The notes beneath the pieces are model-generated. The model was not told the origin of the DNA and ran no database searches. It was given only the letters and a program-made list of their open reading frames with translations. This document shows positions 52,665-61,755 of a DNA stretch of 64,000 bases, piece after piece (the first letter of the stretch is position 1; every line of letters begins with the position of its first letter). The translations under genes were made by a program, and so were the position numbers. The stretch spans positions 273,262 through 337,261 of the forward strand of contig JAAHFP010000006.1 of the NCBI GenBank assembly GCA_010672925.1, in the 5' to 3' direction. The DNA is from Symploca sp. SIO1C2. GTDB lineage: Bacteria; Cyanobacteriota; Cyanobacteriia; Cyanobacteriales; Coleofasciculaceae.

Positions 52665-53981
52665 TCAATTAATGAACTGTTCCCGACTCCAAGTATTAAG
52701 TGCCAGCTGATGTACCTCACGCCAAGGTAGATTGTGTTGCTGTGCGATGGAGGCACAATCTTCGTATTCTGGCTGTACATTAATGATAGTTTTCTCACCA
52801 GATTCTTCTCTCCAAGCAACCTTCACCCGAATTTCACCATACTCAGTCTGCACTGACTGAATTGACCTTGGCAAAATTCTACGTTGCTGGATTAGCCGTC
52901 GAATTCCTAAAGTCGTGGTTTCCTTGAATAAAACCTCCTCACAAGCTGAGATATCTGGAGGATGGCAAATTACTGTGACTAACATACCTGGTCGAGACTT
53001 CTTCATGCCAATGGGCTGAGTGAAAACATCCACAGCACCAACCTTAAATAATCTCTCATATAAATAGCCAATTCCTTGAGGACTCAAATCATCAATTTGG
53101 GTTTCAAGTACCGCAATCGTTTCCAAATCATCAGCTGCACTCACAACATTTTTTTTCCTCTCAATTCCCAATTCCCGATTCCCGATTCCCGATTCCCGAT
53201 TCCCTCTTTCCCCTTCCCCAATCCACAATCGCAACATATTAGGAATCGGCAACTGGATTGAACCAGCACCATTACCAACTTTTTGGATTGTCATTGCTGG
53301 TGGAGAACCAAAACTGGTAGCAAGAGTTACAGCAAGAGCAGCTCCTGTTGGTGTTACTAATTCCCGTTCAATCCCATTGCTGTAAATTGGCACTTGACGG
53401 GACTCCCACAACTTCATTACCGCTGGTGCTGGCACTGGGAGCCAACCATGAGCTGCCTGCACTCTACCACCTCCAGTGGGAAGAGCCGAACAATAAAGCT
53501 GGTCAATCCCCAGCCAATCTAAACCCAAGCAGGTTCCGATGATATCTACCATGGCATCAATAGCACCCACTTCATGAAAATGGACTTTCTCCGGTGCAAT
53601 GCCATGGACTGCTCCTTCTGCCTCTGCCAATTTGCGGAAAACTGCTAGGCTCCACTCTGAAGCTTTTGAAGGTAAACCAGCTGTAGTAATTAACCGCTCA
53701 ATTTCTGGCAAATTCCGGCTTTGAGCATGACCAGAGCCATGGTGTATGTGATGAGAATGGTGATGTTCTTCCTTTTTACTTAACAAATCTACATAAACTT
53801 TCGTGGCCAATTGCTCATTGCGGTGGACATTTTCAGCTCTCAATCGATATTCTGGCTCAATACCCAAGGCTTGGAGCTTGGTGATTAAGTATTCCAAAGG
53901 CACACCGGCAGATACCAGGGCTCCTAGGCACATGTCACCGGCAATTCCTGTTTGACAATCCAGGTAGGCTAGCTTTGTCAT
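52665..53981 (-). CDS. larC: Nickel pincer cofactor biosynthesis protein LarC
   Basis: A 438-residue protein of the LarC/DUF111 family, which inserts nickel into the pyridinium thiocarboxylate cofactor of lactate racemase and related enzymes. Family segments include AYLDCQTGIAGDMCLGALV, the His-rich HHHSHHIHHGSGH near residue 73, VHFHEVGAIDAMVDIIGTCL, ALPTGGGRVQAAHGWLPVPAPA and NIDDLSPQGIGYLYERLF-like sequence. Around residues 258-275 a GNRESGIGNRELGIE stretch is encoded by a GGGAATC heptamer array inserted in frame between the two halves. No larA or larB is in view. Confidence 0.92.
   Translation of the reverse strand: MTKLAYLDCQTGIAGDMCLGALVSAGVPLEYLITKLQALGIEPEYRLRAENVHRNEQLATKVYVDLLSKKEEHHHSHHIHHGSGHAQSRNLPEIERLITTAGLPSKASEWSLAVFRKLAEAEGAVHGIAPEKVHFHEVGAIDAMVDIIGTCLGLDWLGIDQLYCSALPTGGGRVQAAHGWLPVPAPAVMKLWESRQVPIYSNGIERELVTPTGAALAVTLATSFGSPPAMTIQKVGNGAGSIQLPIPNMLRLWIGEGERGNRESGIGNRELGIERKKNVVSAADDLETIAVLETQIDDLSPQGIGYLYERLFKVGAVDVFTQPIGMKKSRPGMLVTVICHPPDISACEEVLFKETTTLGIRRLIQQRRILPRSIQSVQTEYGEIRVKVAWREESGEKTIINVQPEYEDCASIAQQHNLPWREVHQLALNTWSREQFIN
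53162..53214. repeat. Heptamer repeat inside larC
   Basis: About five units of GATTCCC (minus strand GGGAATC), flanked by CCAATTCCC and CTCTTTCCCCTTCCCC, stand inside the larC coding frame and keep it open. This unit is a common cyanobacterial spacer repeat and is unusual within a gene. Confidence 0.85.
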
Positions 53982-54017
53982 AGAGTGTTGATAAGAGGTG
54001 AGGAGTTAATATGTTAG

Positions 54018-54674
54018 ATGGCTATTATTTACACCGTCCATCCGGACACACCACAAATACGTCGAATAGAGAAAATAAAGAACGACCTGCAAGATGGTGC
54101 AGTGATGCTATATCCCACTGATACCGTCTATGCTATTGGGTGCGACTTGAATGCCAAGTCAGCAGTTCAACGAGTGAGGCGTCTGAAGCAACTATCTAAT
54201 GATAAGCCCCTGACGTTTCTTTGTTCCTCCCTGTCTAATATTGCCCAATATGCCAGAGTAAGTGATAACGCTTACCGAATTATGAAAAGTCTGATTCCAG
54301 GACCCTATACTTTCTTGCTGCCAGCAACCAAGTTAGTGCCTCGTATTGTGATGAGTCCCAAGCGGAAAACCAGTGGTATCCGCGTACCGGATCATCCAGC
54401 TTGTCAAGCACTTTTACAAGCTCTAGGCAACCCAATTATTTCCACCTCCGCTCATCTACCAGATGAGGATGGGGCAACTCCCACAGTGGGACTGGAGAGG
54501 GCGAAACTATTCGACGCCCTTGATGGCTTGGTTGACGTCATTGTGGATAATGGTTTAGAACCGGGTGTTGAAGTATCAACAATTCTCGACCTAACGGGCT
54601 CAGAACCGGATATTGTACGGCAAGGTTTGGGATGGGAGGCTGCACAAATTTGGACACTACCCGTTAGCAAATAA
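54018..54674 (+). CDS. YrdC/Sua5 family L-threonylcarbamoyladenylate synthase-like protein (YciO type)
   Basis: A 218-residue single-domain member of the YrdC/YciO/Sua5 family, involved in or related to making threonylcarbamoyl-AMP for the t6A tRNA modification. Motifs are VMLYPTDTVYAIGCDL, KPLTFLCSSLSNIAQYA, PGPYTFLLPATK, GIRVPDHPACQALL and PIISTSAHLPDED. The C-terminal Sua5 domain is absent. It fits the YciO-like subgroup by its length and N-terminus, whose exact activity is less certain than TsaC. It is divergent from larC with 36 bases between starts. Confidence 0.9.
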   Translation: MAIIYTVHPDTPQIRRIEKIKNDLQDGAVMLYPTDTVYAIGCDLNAKSAVQRVRRLKQLSNDKPLTFLCSSLSNIAQYARVSDNAYRIMKSLIPGPYTFLLPATKLVPRIVMSPKRKTSGIRVPDHPACQALLQALGNPIISTSAHLPDEDGATPTVGLERAKLFDALDGLVDVIVDNGLEPGVEVSTILDLTGSEPDIVRQGLGWEAAQIWTLPVSK

Positions 54675-54960
54675 AGAGAGTACACTGGAGCGAGGTGTAA
54701 AAATCTTTCTTGAGCAATTAGTCTTGAGGAATAACTTACAGGGCTTGTTATGACCAAGCCACAGCTTATTTAAGGGAGGTATCAACCATGAACAACAAGT
54801 GATTCATACCAAAATGGACCCAAGGCCTCAGGGTAGCAATCTACATTCCGTAATTGCAAGCATCAATAATGGGTTGGCTAAATGGCAAAAATACCAATAG
54901 ACCAACAATCCCTACTGATGTCTTAGCAATTCGTGACTGTAATCTAATGGGGCTCTTACC
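54675..54960. other. Intergenic region upstream of the HetZ-family gene
   Basis: No gene or RNA is recognised. A GGGAGGT site before a five-codon frame (54789) is not enough to call a peptide. The promoter of the HetZ-family gene is expected here. Confidence 0.4.
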
Positions 54961-56172
54961 ATGAAACTAAAAATTGCTAAGCTTACCAATCAAACTTCTC
55001 ATAATCACGTTCATCTTCCGGAAAATTCTGCTGAAACTGATGCTCAGGCATTGAGCGGATTATTGTTGGAAGAATTACGAGAGCGCCTGGGCTCATTACC
55101 CAGTGGCGCTAATCAGGTGACTAACCGGATAGCAATAGAGGTAGGACGAGTTTGTCGCAAAAGTGACCGGATCCAAACCTCAGGTGAAATCTACTCCTGG
55201 CAATTAACTCTGGCCCGTCACCGGCTTAAAAAATATTTGTCTTACTATCAACTCGGTTCCAAGCGAGGTCGTGTGGAGCTCCACAGCAACCTCAGCGTCA
55301 TGATCTATCGTCATGTCGCACCTTCCCAATCCCAATTAAAGTTTTCCGCTCGTTACAACTTAATTGAGGACTTTTTACAAGATTTTTATGTAGAGTCTCT
55401 CAAAGCCTTTCGGCGGGAAAATAAAGTGGCTGACAATTACACCCCTCGTAGGCAAATTGAATTAGCCGAGTATATGGGATTTACCGAACAATATGCTAAG
55501 CGTCGTATAGCTTTGCGCAGTCGTGGTAGCCAACAGTTAATTGTACTAAGAGCCCAGACTTTTGCTAAACGTCAACCCAGTGATACTACCCTGGATATTG
55601 AACAAGCAATCGATTTTCCCAAGGGCGACATGGAGCAAGAACAATGTCTATGTGCAGTTATGCAACAGGTGCGCTCCCACCTTATTGCTCAAACTAATGA
55701 TCCTAGTGAGGCATTATTGCGAACTAGGGTAGTTAAGGAACTACTGCAATACCTTGAGGAGCAAGGTCACTCAGACTGCGCGAATTACCTGGTATTGAAA
55801 TTACAAGATATTGCTGTTTCCGATATTGACAATGTCCTCGGTTTGACACCCCGTCAACGGGACTATTTGCAGCAGCGCTTTAAGTACCATGTGGAAAAAT
55901 TCGCTCGTTCTTCCCATTGGAAGTTGGTGCACCAGTGGTTGGGGGCAGACGTTGATCAAAAACTAGGAATGTCATGTCAACAGTGGGAAGAGTTTGTTCA
56001 GCAACTGAATCAACAACAACTGCTACTGTTGACCCTCAAACAGACAAACCAAAGTGAGCAAGGGATTGCCAAAACTCTAGGTTGCACACCAAAACAGGTG
56101 ACAAAACGCTGGACTAAGGTTTTGGAATTAGCCTGGAAAGCTCGCAACTCAGAAGTAGCACTTCAGTACTAA
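54961..56172 (+). CDS. HetZ-family protein
   Basis: A 403-residue protein matching HetZ and HetZ-related proteins of filamentous cyanobacteria along its length: WQLTLARHRLKKYLSYYQLG, RGRVELHSNLSVMIYRHV, LIEDFLQDFYVESLKAFRRE, ELAEYMGFTEQYAKRRI, LIVLRAQTFAKRQP and the C-terminal helix-turn-helix-like GIAKTLGCTPKQVTKRWTKV. HetZ is a DNA-binding regulator of early heterocyst differentiation in Anabaena, and related copies occur in species without heterocysts. Whether this organism differentiates cannot be told from the window. Confidence 0.9.
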   Translation: MKLKIAKLTNQTSHNHVHLPENSAETDAQALSGLLLEELRERLGSLPSGANQVTNRIAIEVGRVCRKSDRIQTSGEIYSWQLTLARHRLKKYLSYYQLGSKRGRVELHSNLSVMIYRHVAPSQSQLKFSARYNLIEDFLQDFYVESLKAFRRENKVADNYTPRRQIELAEYMGFTEQYAKRRIALRSRGSQQLIVLRAQTFAKRQPSDTTLDIEQAIDFPKGDMEQEQCLCAVMQQVRSHLIAQTNDPSEALLRTRVVKELLQYLEEQGHSDCANYLVLKLQDIAVSDIDNVLGLTPRQRDYLQQRFKYHVEKFARSSHWKLVHQWLGADVDQKLGMSCQQWEEFVQQLNQQQLLLLTLKQTNQSEQGIAKTLGCTPKQVTKRWTKVLELAWKARNSEVALQY

Positions 56173-56291
56173 TAAGCTGTAGTCTCTTTGGGAATAAGTG
56201 TGGGATAGGCGTCTCGCCTGTCCCTCATTACAAGGTGTGAGGTGTCTGTAAGAATACCAACCCAAAATCGCTCATGCTTTGAGCTGCTTGT

Positions 56292-56352
56292 TATAGCAGT
56301 TGTCAGGGCGGTTGAAACAAGGGGCTTAAGCCCCTTGTTGGCAGTTGCTATA
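56292..56352. repeat. 61-bp palindromic repeat, copy 2
   Basis: Same length and layout as the copy near 32.3 kb: TATAGCAGTTGTC at one end, inverted TATAGCAACTGCC at the other, and the central palindrome AACAAGGGGCTTAAGCCCCT. Just before rplS. Confidence 0.75.
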
Positions 56353-56408
56353 CACCCGACTTAACACCTAATACCTAGTTTTGGGTATAATCAGAGGCTG
56401 TGACTATT

Positions 56409-56780
56409 ATGAAGAAGATGAAAGCTCAAGAGATTATTCGCTCAATTGAAGCCGAACAGCTCAAATCAGACTTACCAAAAATCTATGTAGGAGATACGGT
56501 AAAGGTCGGAGTACGTATTCGGGAAGGAGAAAAAGAAAGAATACAGCCTTACGAAGGTACGGTAATTGCCATGCGTAATGGTGGAATTAACGAAACCATT
56601 ACCGTCAGACGCATTTTCCAAGGCGTTGGTGTAGAGAGGGTCTTCCTTCTACATTCTCCCCGAATCGAAAATATTAAAGTGATGCGTCGGGGTAAGGTAC
56701 GACGGGCTAAGCTTTATTATTTGCGCGATCGCGTTGGTAAGGCTACTCGTGTCAAACAACGTTTTGACCGCAATCATTAA
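56409..56780 (+). CDS. rplS: 50S ribosomal protein L19
   Basis: A 123-residue large-subunit protein at the 30S-50S interface. It contains [79 protein letters not shown] and [19 protein letters not shown], all standard for cyanobacterial L19. Three starts are possible: GTG at 56400, ATG at 56409 and ATG at 56418; the last gives the usual family N-terminus, but the middle one has AGAGG at a workable distance. tRNA-Trp follows. Confidence 0.95.
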   Translation: MKKMKAQEIIRSIEAEQLKSDLPKIYVGDTVKVGVRIREGEKERIQPYEGTVIAMRNGGINETITVRRIFQGVGVERVFLLHSPRIENIKVMRRGKVRRAKLYYLRDRVGKATRVKQRFDRNH

Positions 56781-56865
56781 CGAAAAAAAAATTATACTTG
56801 GTATTGAGGTACTAATTGAGTTACACTTAAATATGTAAGTAGTTAAAGTCTAACTCCTTTGGTGT

Positions 56866-56938
56866 GCGCTCTTAGTTCAGTTGGTAGAACGCAGGTCTCC
56901 AAAACCTGATGTCGGGGGTTCAAGTCCTCCAGGGCGCG
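56866..56938 (+). tRNA. trnW: tRNA-Trp(CCA)
   Basis: A 73-nt cloverleaf with acceptor stem GCGCTCT/AGGGCGC (one G-U pair), D arm GTTC-AGTTGGTA-GAAC, anticodon stem CAGGT/ACCTG around CTCCAAA, and T arm GGGGG-TTCAAGT-CCTCC. Anticodon CCA reads tryptophan. It precedes secE, the usual cyanobacterial order. CCA is not encoded. Confidence 0.97.
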
Positions 56939-57126
56939 CTCTCAAATATAATGTATAGTCACTCGTACATTACAAAAATAAGAAATTTTGCGTCTGCCCA
57001 ATTCATCAATCTTGCTGGAGCAAGCACATCAAAGTCCACGACTTTCAGATAGACTTATGATGTAAGGATTGCTAACTAACTCAACAGCAGACCTCTTACA
57101 GCTTCGTTGATGGGGGAGAAAAAATT

Positions 57127-57354
57127 GTGGCAAAGAAGGCTAAAACTGAACCAGAGATTAAAGAAACTACATCTGGGTTTAACGCAATCCAGTTTTTGCA
57201 AGGTACAAAAGAGGAACTCAGTAAAGTAGTTTGGCCGAGTCGGCAGCAGTTAATTAGCGAATCTGTTGCTGTACTACTGATGGTAATCCTTTCTGCTACC
57301 ACTATTTATTTTGTGGATCAATTATTTTTGTGGTTATCGGGACAGATATTTTAA
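57127..57354 (+). CDS. secE: Preprotein translocase subunit SecE
   Basis: A 75-residue single-helix subunit of the SecYEG translocon. It shows the conserved GTKEELSKVVWPSRQQLISES amphipathic segment, then one membrane helix (VAVLLMVILSATTIYFVDQLF). Starts with GTG (VAKKAKTEPE). The stop overlaps the nusG start in TAATG, so the two genes are coupled. Confidence 0.96.
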   Translation: MAKKAKTEPEIKETTSGFNAIQFLQGTKEELSKVVWPSRQQLISESVAVLLMVILSATTIYFVDQLFLWLSGQIF

Positions 57355-57974
57355 TGAGTTTTGCTACAGAAGACGATTCGTTTGATTCCAATCAAACATC
57401 AGAAGCATCCCCAAAGCCTCGTTGGTACGCGGTTCAGGTGGCGTCTGGTTGCGAAAAGCGAGTCAAAACTAATCTAGAACAGCGTATTCAAACCCTGGAT
57501 GTAGCTGACCAGATTTTAAAAGTACAGATTCCACAGACACCAACAGTCAAAATCCGTAAGGATGGTTCTCGGCAGCATTTAGAAGAGAAAGTTTTCCCTG
57601 GCTATGTGTTAGTGCAAATGGTGATGGATGATCATGCTTGGCAGGTTGTCAAAAATACACCAAATGTGATTAACTTCGTTGGGGCCGAACAAAGAGCTCG
57701 CTCTGGTAGGGGGCGTGGCCATGTCAAACCAGTCCCTCTAAGTCCAGGAGAAGTTGAACGGATCTTCAAGCAGGCAGAGGAACAAGAGCCAGTTGTCAAA
57801 ATCGATATGGCAACCGGAGACAAAATTGTGGTCTTGTCGGGTCCTTTTAAAGAATTTGAAGGCGAGGTGATTGAAGTTAGCCCTGAAAGAAGTAAGCTGA
57901 AGGTGTTACTTTCAATCTTTGGGCGGGATACGCCAGTGGAATTGGAATTTAATCAGGTGGAAAAAACAAGCTAG
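57354..57974 (+). CDS. nusG: Transcription termination/antitermination protein NusG
   Basis: A 206-residue factor that binds RNA polymerase and links it to Rho or the ribosome. The NGN domain has [20 protein letters not shown] and [20 protein letters not shown]; the KOW domain has [21 protein letters not shown] and ends [11 protein letters not shown]. The ATG at 57354 overlaps the secE stop codon; an upstream frame extension inside secE is not used. rplK starts two bases after the stop. Confidence 0.97.
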   Translation: MSFATEDDSFDSNQTSEASPKPRWYAVQVASGCEKRVKTNLEQRIQTLDVADQILKVQIPQTPTVKIRKDGSRQHLEEKVFPGYVLVQMVMDDHAWQVVKNTPNVINFVGAEQRARSGRGRGHVKPVPLSPGEVERIFKQAEEQEPVVKIDMATGDKIVVLSGPFKEFEGEVIEVSPERSKLKVLLSIFGRDTPVELEFNQVEKTS

Positions 57975-57976
57975 AA

Positions 57977-58402
57977 ATGGCAAAAAAAATTGTTGCAGTA
58001 ATTAAGTTAGCTCTCCCAGCAGGGAAAGCTAACCCCGCACCACCAGTAGGTCCAGCATTGGGTCAACATGGGGTTAACATCATGGCGTTTTGTAAAGAAT
58101 ACAACGCCAAAACCTCCGAACAAGCTGGCATGGTCATACCGGTGGAAATCTCGGTTTTTGAGGATCGCAGCTTTACTTTTATTCTCAAAACACCACCAGC
58201 ATCGGTGCTGATAAAGAAAGCAGCGGGAATTGAAAAAGGAGCAAGCGAACCCAACAAACAGAAAGTTGGGTCAATTACTCGTACACAACTCCAAGAAATC
58301 GCCCAGACGAAAATGCCAGACCTCAATGCTAATGATATTGAAGCAGCGATGAAGATCGTTGAAGGTACTGCCAAAAATATGGGTGTCGCGATCGCAGATT
58401 AG
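57977..58402 (+). CDS. rplK: 50S ribosomal protein L11
   Basis: A 141-residue protein of the GTPase-associated centre, which binds 23S rRNA with L10-L7/L12. It contains [60 protein letters not shown] and the terminal [15 protein letters not shown]. Length and sequence are standard. It follows nusG by two bases and precedes rplA. Confidence 0.98.
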   Translation: MAKKIVAVIKLALPAGKANPAPPVGPALGQHGVNIMAFCKEYNAKTSEQAGMVIPVEISVFEDRSFTFILKTPPASVLIKKAAGIEKGASEPNKQKVGSITRTQLQEIAQTKMPDLNANDIEAAMKIVEGTAKNMGVAIAD

Positions 58403-58547
58403 CAGTTGGTTGTTTGTGATGGGTTAATTGGTTATTTGTCAAAGATAATCAATCTTCCAATAGCCAACTCTATACTAAATTTACTCAATTTTGTCAACAT
58501 TAGAGGGGGAGAAGTGCTCACTTCGCTACCAACCCCAGGAGATATAG

Positions 58548-59267
58548 ATGCCAAAAAAAGTATCGCGTCGATTAGCCGAACTTCAAAAAAAGGTTGAAGA
58601 AGACCGGCTTTACGAACCTTTAGAAGCGCTCAAGCTCTTAAAAGAAACTGCTACAGCTAAGTTTCCCGAATCAGCGGAAGTACATATCCGCCTAGGAATT
58701 GATCCCAAGTATACCGACCAGCAATTGCGGACAACAGTGGCTTTACCCAAGGGAACAGGTCAAACCGTTCGAGTAGCTGTGATTGCCAAAGGCGAGAAAG
58801 TCACCGAAGCTAGTAACGCTGGTGCTGATATAGTCGGTTCTGAAGATTTGATTGAAGATATTCAAAAAGGCATGATGGACTTTGACCGGTTGATTGCCAC
58901 ACCGGACATGATGCCCCAGGTAGCCAAGTTAGGTCGTCTTTTAGGACCGAGAGGATTGATGCCTTCTCCTAAAGGTGGAACAGTTACTCCCAACGTAGCC
59001 CAGGCAATTGAAGAGGTTAAAGCTGGTAAACTAGAGTTTCGAGCAGACCGCACTGGTATTGTTCATGTCATGTTTGGTAAAGCTGCTTTTCCCGCTGAAG
59101 ATCTGCTGGTGAATCTCAAAGCTTTGCAGGAAACTGTTGACCGTAACCGTCCTTCGGGAGCCAAGGGTCGCTATTGGCGAACCATGTACATATCTGCTAC
59201 AATGGGTCCAGCAATCGGAGTAGATATCAGTGCCCTGCGAGACATGAAGACTCATGATGCTGCCTAA
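58548..59267 (+). CDS. rplA: 50S ribosomal protein L1
   Basis: A 239-residue protein of the L1 stalk, also known as a translational repressor of its own mRNA in many bacteria. It shows [60 protein letters not shown] and [20 protein letters not shown]. The ATG is preceded by AGGAGAT. The 145-base gap after rplK has no other gene. Confidence 0.98.
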   Translation: MPKKVSRRLAELQKKVEEDRLYEPLEALKLLKETATAKFPESAEVHIRLGIDPKYTDQQLRTTVALPKGTGQTVRVAVIAKGEKVTEASNAGADIVGSEDLIEDIQKGMMDFDRLIATPDMMPQVAKLGRLLGPRGLMPSPKGGTVTPNVAQAIEEVKAGKLEFRADRTGIVHVMFGKAAFPAEDLLVNLKALQETVDRNRPSGAKGRYWRTMYISATMGPAIGVDISALRDMKTHDAA

Positions 59268-59565
59268 GTTGGTAGTCAGACACTTCTAAACCGACCAGCC
59301 AAAAATTGAATTGGTTTGCACCAAAGACAGCAGGAGCCAATGGCTTAATACCCTGCCGAGGTCAATGCCCTAAGTATTTGTTGCACCATCAGCTTTAACA
59401 AGTTGATTGGCTAGCTCAATCTATCGGCGAAGAACCCCGGCATGGCGTCCGGGGTTCTGTTTTGGTAATTTGCGACTAGTTCCAAGAAGCTCCGAGGAAA
59501 GAAAGCTTTTAAACCTTTTTAGCTGGTGAGTTATTACAACAAGCAACCAAGGAGGTGAGAACAGA
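59268..59565 (+). promoter_or_regulatory. rplJ-rplL leader with strong hairpin
   Basis: The 298-base leader before rplJ holds a perfect 10-bp hairpin (AGAACCCCGG at 59431-59440, complement at 59449-59458, loop CATGGCGT) followed by GTTTTGG. Leaders before rplJ often carry the L10-L7/L12 binding structure that represses translation. I infer such a role from position; the hairpin could also be an attenuator. Confidence 0.6.
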
Positions 59566-60135
59566 ATGGGTAGAACACTCGAAGACAAACAAGAAATTGT
59601 CGCTGATATCAAGCAACTCTTGAGTGAATCTCAGCTAGCAGTGGTCATTGACTATCAAGGATTGACTGTGGCTGAGATTACCGACTTACGTAATCGTCTG
59701 CGTCCCACCGGCACCGTCTGCAAAGTGACGAAGAACACATTAATGCAGCGTGCGGTTGAAGATGATCAAAACTGGCAACCGATGACGGAGTTTCTTGCTG
59801 GTTCATCGGCCTTCGTGCTAGTTAAAGACGACATTGGTGGAGCAATTAGAGCTTACCAAGACTTCAGGAAAGCCACCAAGAAGACCGAATTTCGCGGCGG
59901 CGTGATGCAAGGTCGAGCCTTAAATGAAGCAGAAGTTAAGGCGATTGCCGACTTGCCTTCAAAAGAGGAACTGATCGCGCAAATTGCTGGTGCAATTAAT
60001 TCCATAGCAACCAAAATTGCTGTGGGTATCAAAGAAGTACCATCTTCTCTGGGTCGTGGTATCAACGAGGTGCCATCTTCTCTTGGTCGCAGTCTACAAG
60101 CAATTGCTGCCAAAGAGGAAAGCGGTGCTGAGTAA
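59566..60135 (+). CDS. rplJ: 50S ribosomal protein L10
   Basis: A 189-residue base of the ribosomal stalk that anchors L7/L12 dimers. It begins MGRTLEDKQEIVADIKQLLS and contains VVIDYQGLTVAEITDLRNRL, KVTKNTLMQRAV and FRGGVMQGRALNEAEVKAIA. Near the C-terminus the segment EVPSSLGRGINEVPSSLGR is a tandem duplication, also visible in the DNA. The start has an ideal AAGGAGGTG site. Confidence 0.97.
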   Translation: MGRTLEDKQEIVADIKQLLSESQLAVVIDYQGLTVAEITDLRNRLRPTGTVCKVTKNTLMQRAVEDDQNWQPMTEFLAGSSAFVLVKDDIGGAIRAYQDFRKATKKTEFRGGVMQGRALNEAEVKAIADLPSKEELIAQIAGAINSIATKIAVGIKEVPSSLGRGINEVPSSLGRSLQAIAAKEESGAE

Positions 60136-60154
60136 AGAAGGCTCCCAGGCTGTT

Positions 60155-60239
60155 TAGTTATCAATTGATAATTGATAATTGATAATTTCTTGAGGAAGAA
60201 GTAATTGTCCATTATTAATTGTCCATTATTAATTGTTAA
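60155..60239. repeat. Inverted and tandem ATTGATAATT repeats
   Basis: Units ATTGATAATT repeat three times (60160-60190), followed by TCCATTATTAATTG twice (60208-60236). The two sets can pair imperfectly into a hairpin between rplJ and rplL. Confidence 0.6.
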
Positions 60240-60297
60240 CAGCTACTAGCTCTTCCACAAACAACAAACAACAAACAACAAGAAAAGGAGTTTATCA

Positions 60298-60699
60298 ATG
60301 TCTGCTGCAACTGACGAAATTCTGGAAAAATTACAATCACTAACTTTGCTAGAAGCTTCTGAGTTAGTCAAGCAAATTGAAGAAACCTTCGGTGTTAGTG
60401 CTGCTGCTCCTGCTGGAGGCATGATGATGATGGCTGGTGGTGCTGCTGCTCCTGGTGCTGCTCCAGCTGAAGAGGTTGAAGAGAAGACTGAGTTCGACGT
60501 GGTACTTGAAGAAGTTCCAGCGGATAAGAAGATTGCCATTCTCAAGGTAGTACGGACACTCACTGGTTTGGGTCTCAAGGAAGCTAAAGAAGTAGTAGAG
60601 TCAGCACCCAAAGCAATTAAAGAAGCTGTTGCTAAAGATGCTGCTGAAGACACTAAGAAGCAACTCGAAGAAGCTGGTGCAAAGGTTTCCATTAAGTAA
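60298..60699 (+). CDS. rplL: 50S ribosomal protein L7/L12
   Basis: A 133-residue stalk protein that recruits translation factors. The N-terminal dimer region ([20 protein letters not shown]) is joined by an Ala-rich hinge with [20 protein letters not shown] to the C-terminal domain ([48 protein letters not shown]). The start is preceded by AAAGGAG. A hairpin terminator lies just after the stop. Confidence 0.98.
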   Translation: MSAATDEILEKLQSLTLLEASELVKQIEETFGVSAAAPAGGMMMMAGGAAAPGAAPAEEVEEKTEFDVVLEEVPADKKIAILKVVRTLTGLGLKEAKEVVESAPKAIKEAVAKDAAEDTKKQLEEAGAKVSIK

Positions 60700-60717
60700 A
60701 CTAAAGTTCAGCTTTAC

Positions 60718-60741
60718 TGCCCTCCTTATCAAAGGGGGGCA
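60718..60741 (+). terminator. Hairpin downstream of rplL
   Basis: An 8-bp stem TGCCCTCC/GGGGGGCA (one G-U pair) with loop TTATCAAA begins 18 bases after the rplL stop codon. It lacks a clear U-run, but the position at the end of the ribosomal genes makes it a likely transcript end. Confidence 0.6.
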
Positions 60742-60838
60742 ATAACTAATACCTAAATCTAAAAAGAAAATAAAAAGCTCTGGCAAGTAAACCCGCAAAA
60801 CTTATCCTAACTAAGGTGAATTAAATAGGATCTTGCTC

Positions 60839-61171
60839 ATGGCCAAAGCTACTCATAAGAAAATATTTGACCTTTTAATCCAAGAAGTTCTTGAAGCTTA
60901 CCCACACATTGAAAATAAGTTAGACTTTGTACGTAGAGATATTTTAAAGCATCTTCCGTCTAATCCTGCTGGGGTGAAAGAGAGATTGAGTAAAGGCTCT
61001 TTTACCAAAGATGATGGCAAAATTGATAATATGGAAACTTTTTTGCTAAACTGGGTTGATGAAGTATGGGGTGGAGAAAATGGTAATCCAGAGTTACAGG
61101 AAAAACTGCTCCAGGATTTAGATGGAACACCCCAGGAGTTTGAGCTATACGACAAAGATTTACCTGAATAA
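60839..61171 (+). CDS. Conserved hypothetical protein
   Basis: A 110-residue soluble protein, mostly helical, beginning MAKATHKKIFDLLIQEVLEA and ending in an acidic tail (LDGTPQEFELYDKDLPE). It contains RRDILKHLPSNPAGVKERLS and METFLLNWVDEVWGG. No family is recognised. The ATG is supported by AGGA eight bases upstream. It follows the ribosomal operon but is separated from it by a terminator. Confidence 0.6.
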   Translation: MAKATHKKIFDLLIQEVLEAYPHIENKLDFVRRDILKHLPSNPAGVKERLSKGSFTKDDGKIDNMETFLLNWVDEVWGGENGNPELQEKLLQDLDGTPQEFELYDKDLPE

Positions 61172-61755
61172 GTAAACCGAAACTATCGAAAGACACCTTC
61201 GGCGGGAACACTACATTTTGTTCAAAAAAGTGGTGCTTTCCCGTAGTGGCGTAACCCAACCTACTTAGGGCTTGCTGAATAAGTCAGACAAGGGAGACAA
61301 GGAGGACAAGGAGGACAAGGGAGACAAGGGAGACAAGGGAGACAAGGAGGACAAGGGAAATAATAATTGTAGAGAACGCAAAATGTTCATCATTTGTGCA
61401 AGAAAAATGAGCCTATCAATACAATTTCCTTGCACCTTCAGGGGAAATCCCTGAGTAACCTTGGGGGATGCCAGTGCTCAAAACTAGGATAAATGCTTCA
61501 TTACTCATTACTCATTACTCATTACTCATTACTCATTACTCATTACTCATTACTTATTCAGCAAACCCTACTTATCCTATCTCCCCACGCCTCCCACGCT
61601 CCCTTACCTGATTCTCAGAAGAAACGCTATCATATTTTCTGATAATATTTATCAATGGTAATTTATACTTAACACATAACACGGATATTTGTTGCTTCTT
61701 CCTTCCGCCGTATCTCTGATATCGGCGTTATTTGGCGTAAATAATTAACAGAGTT
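61172..61755. other. Intergenic region with MITE
   Basis: Begins with an imperfect hairpin (GGGAACACTAC...GTGGTGCTTTCCC, about 61204-61243) that may end the preceding transcript. The MITE at 61268-61568 follows, then about 185 AT-rich bases before the SulP gene. No true gene is present. Confidence 0.6.
61268..61568. mobile_element. 301-bp MITE with TACTTA target duplication
   Basis: Terminal inverted repeats GGGCTTGCTGAATAAGT and, inverted, GGGTTTGCTGAATAAGT (16 of 17 match). Both ends are flanked by TACTTA (61262-61267 and 61569-61574). The inside holds GGGAGACAA and TTACTCA tandem repeats and ATTTCCTTGCACCTT, but no transposase. It was presumably moved by an IS with the same ends. Confidence 0.85.

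Noticed and set aside
58406..58597. 63-residue frame between rplK and rplA
   Set aside because: Overlaps the rplA start in another frame, has no ribosome binding site and resembles no protein.
61272..61454. 60-residue frame inside the MITE
   Set aside because: Made of GGGAGACAA repeat codons; no transposase motif.
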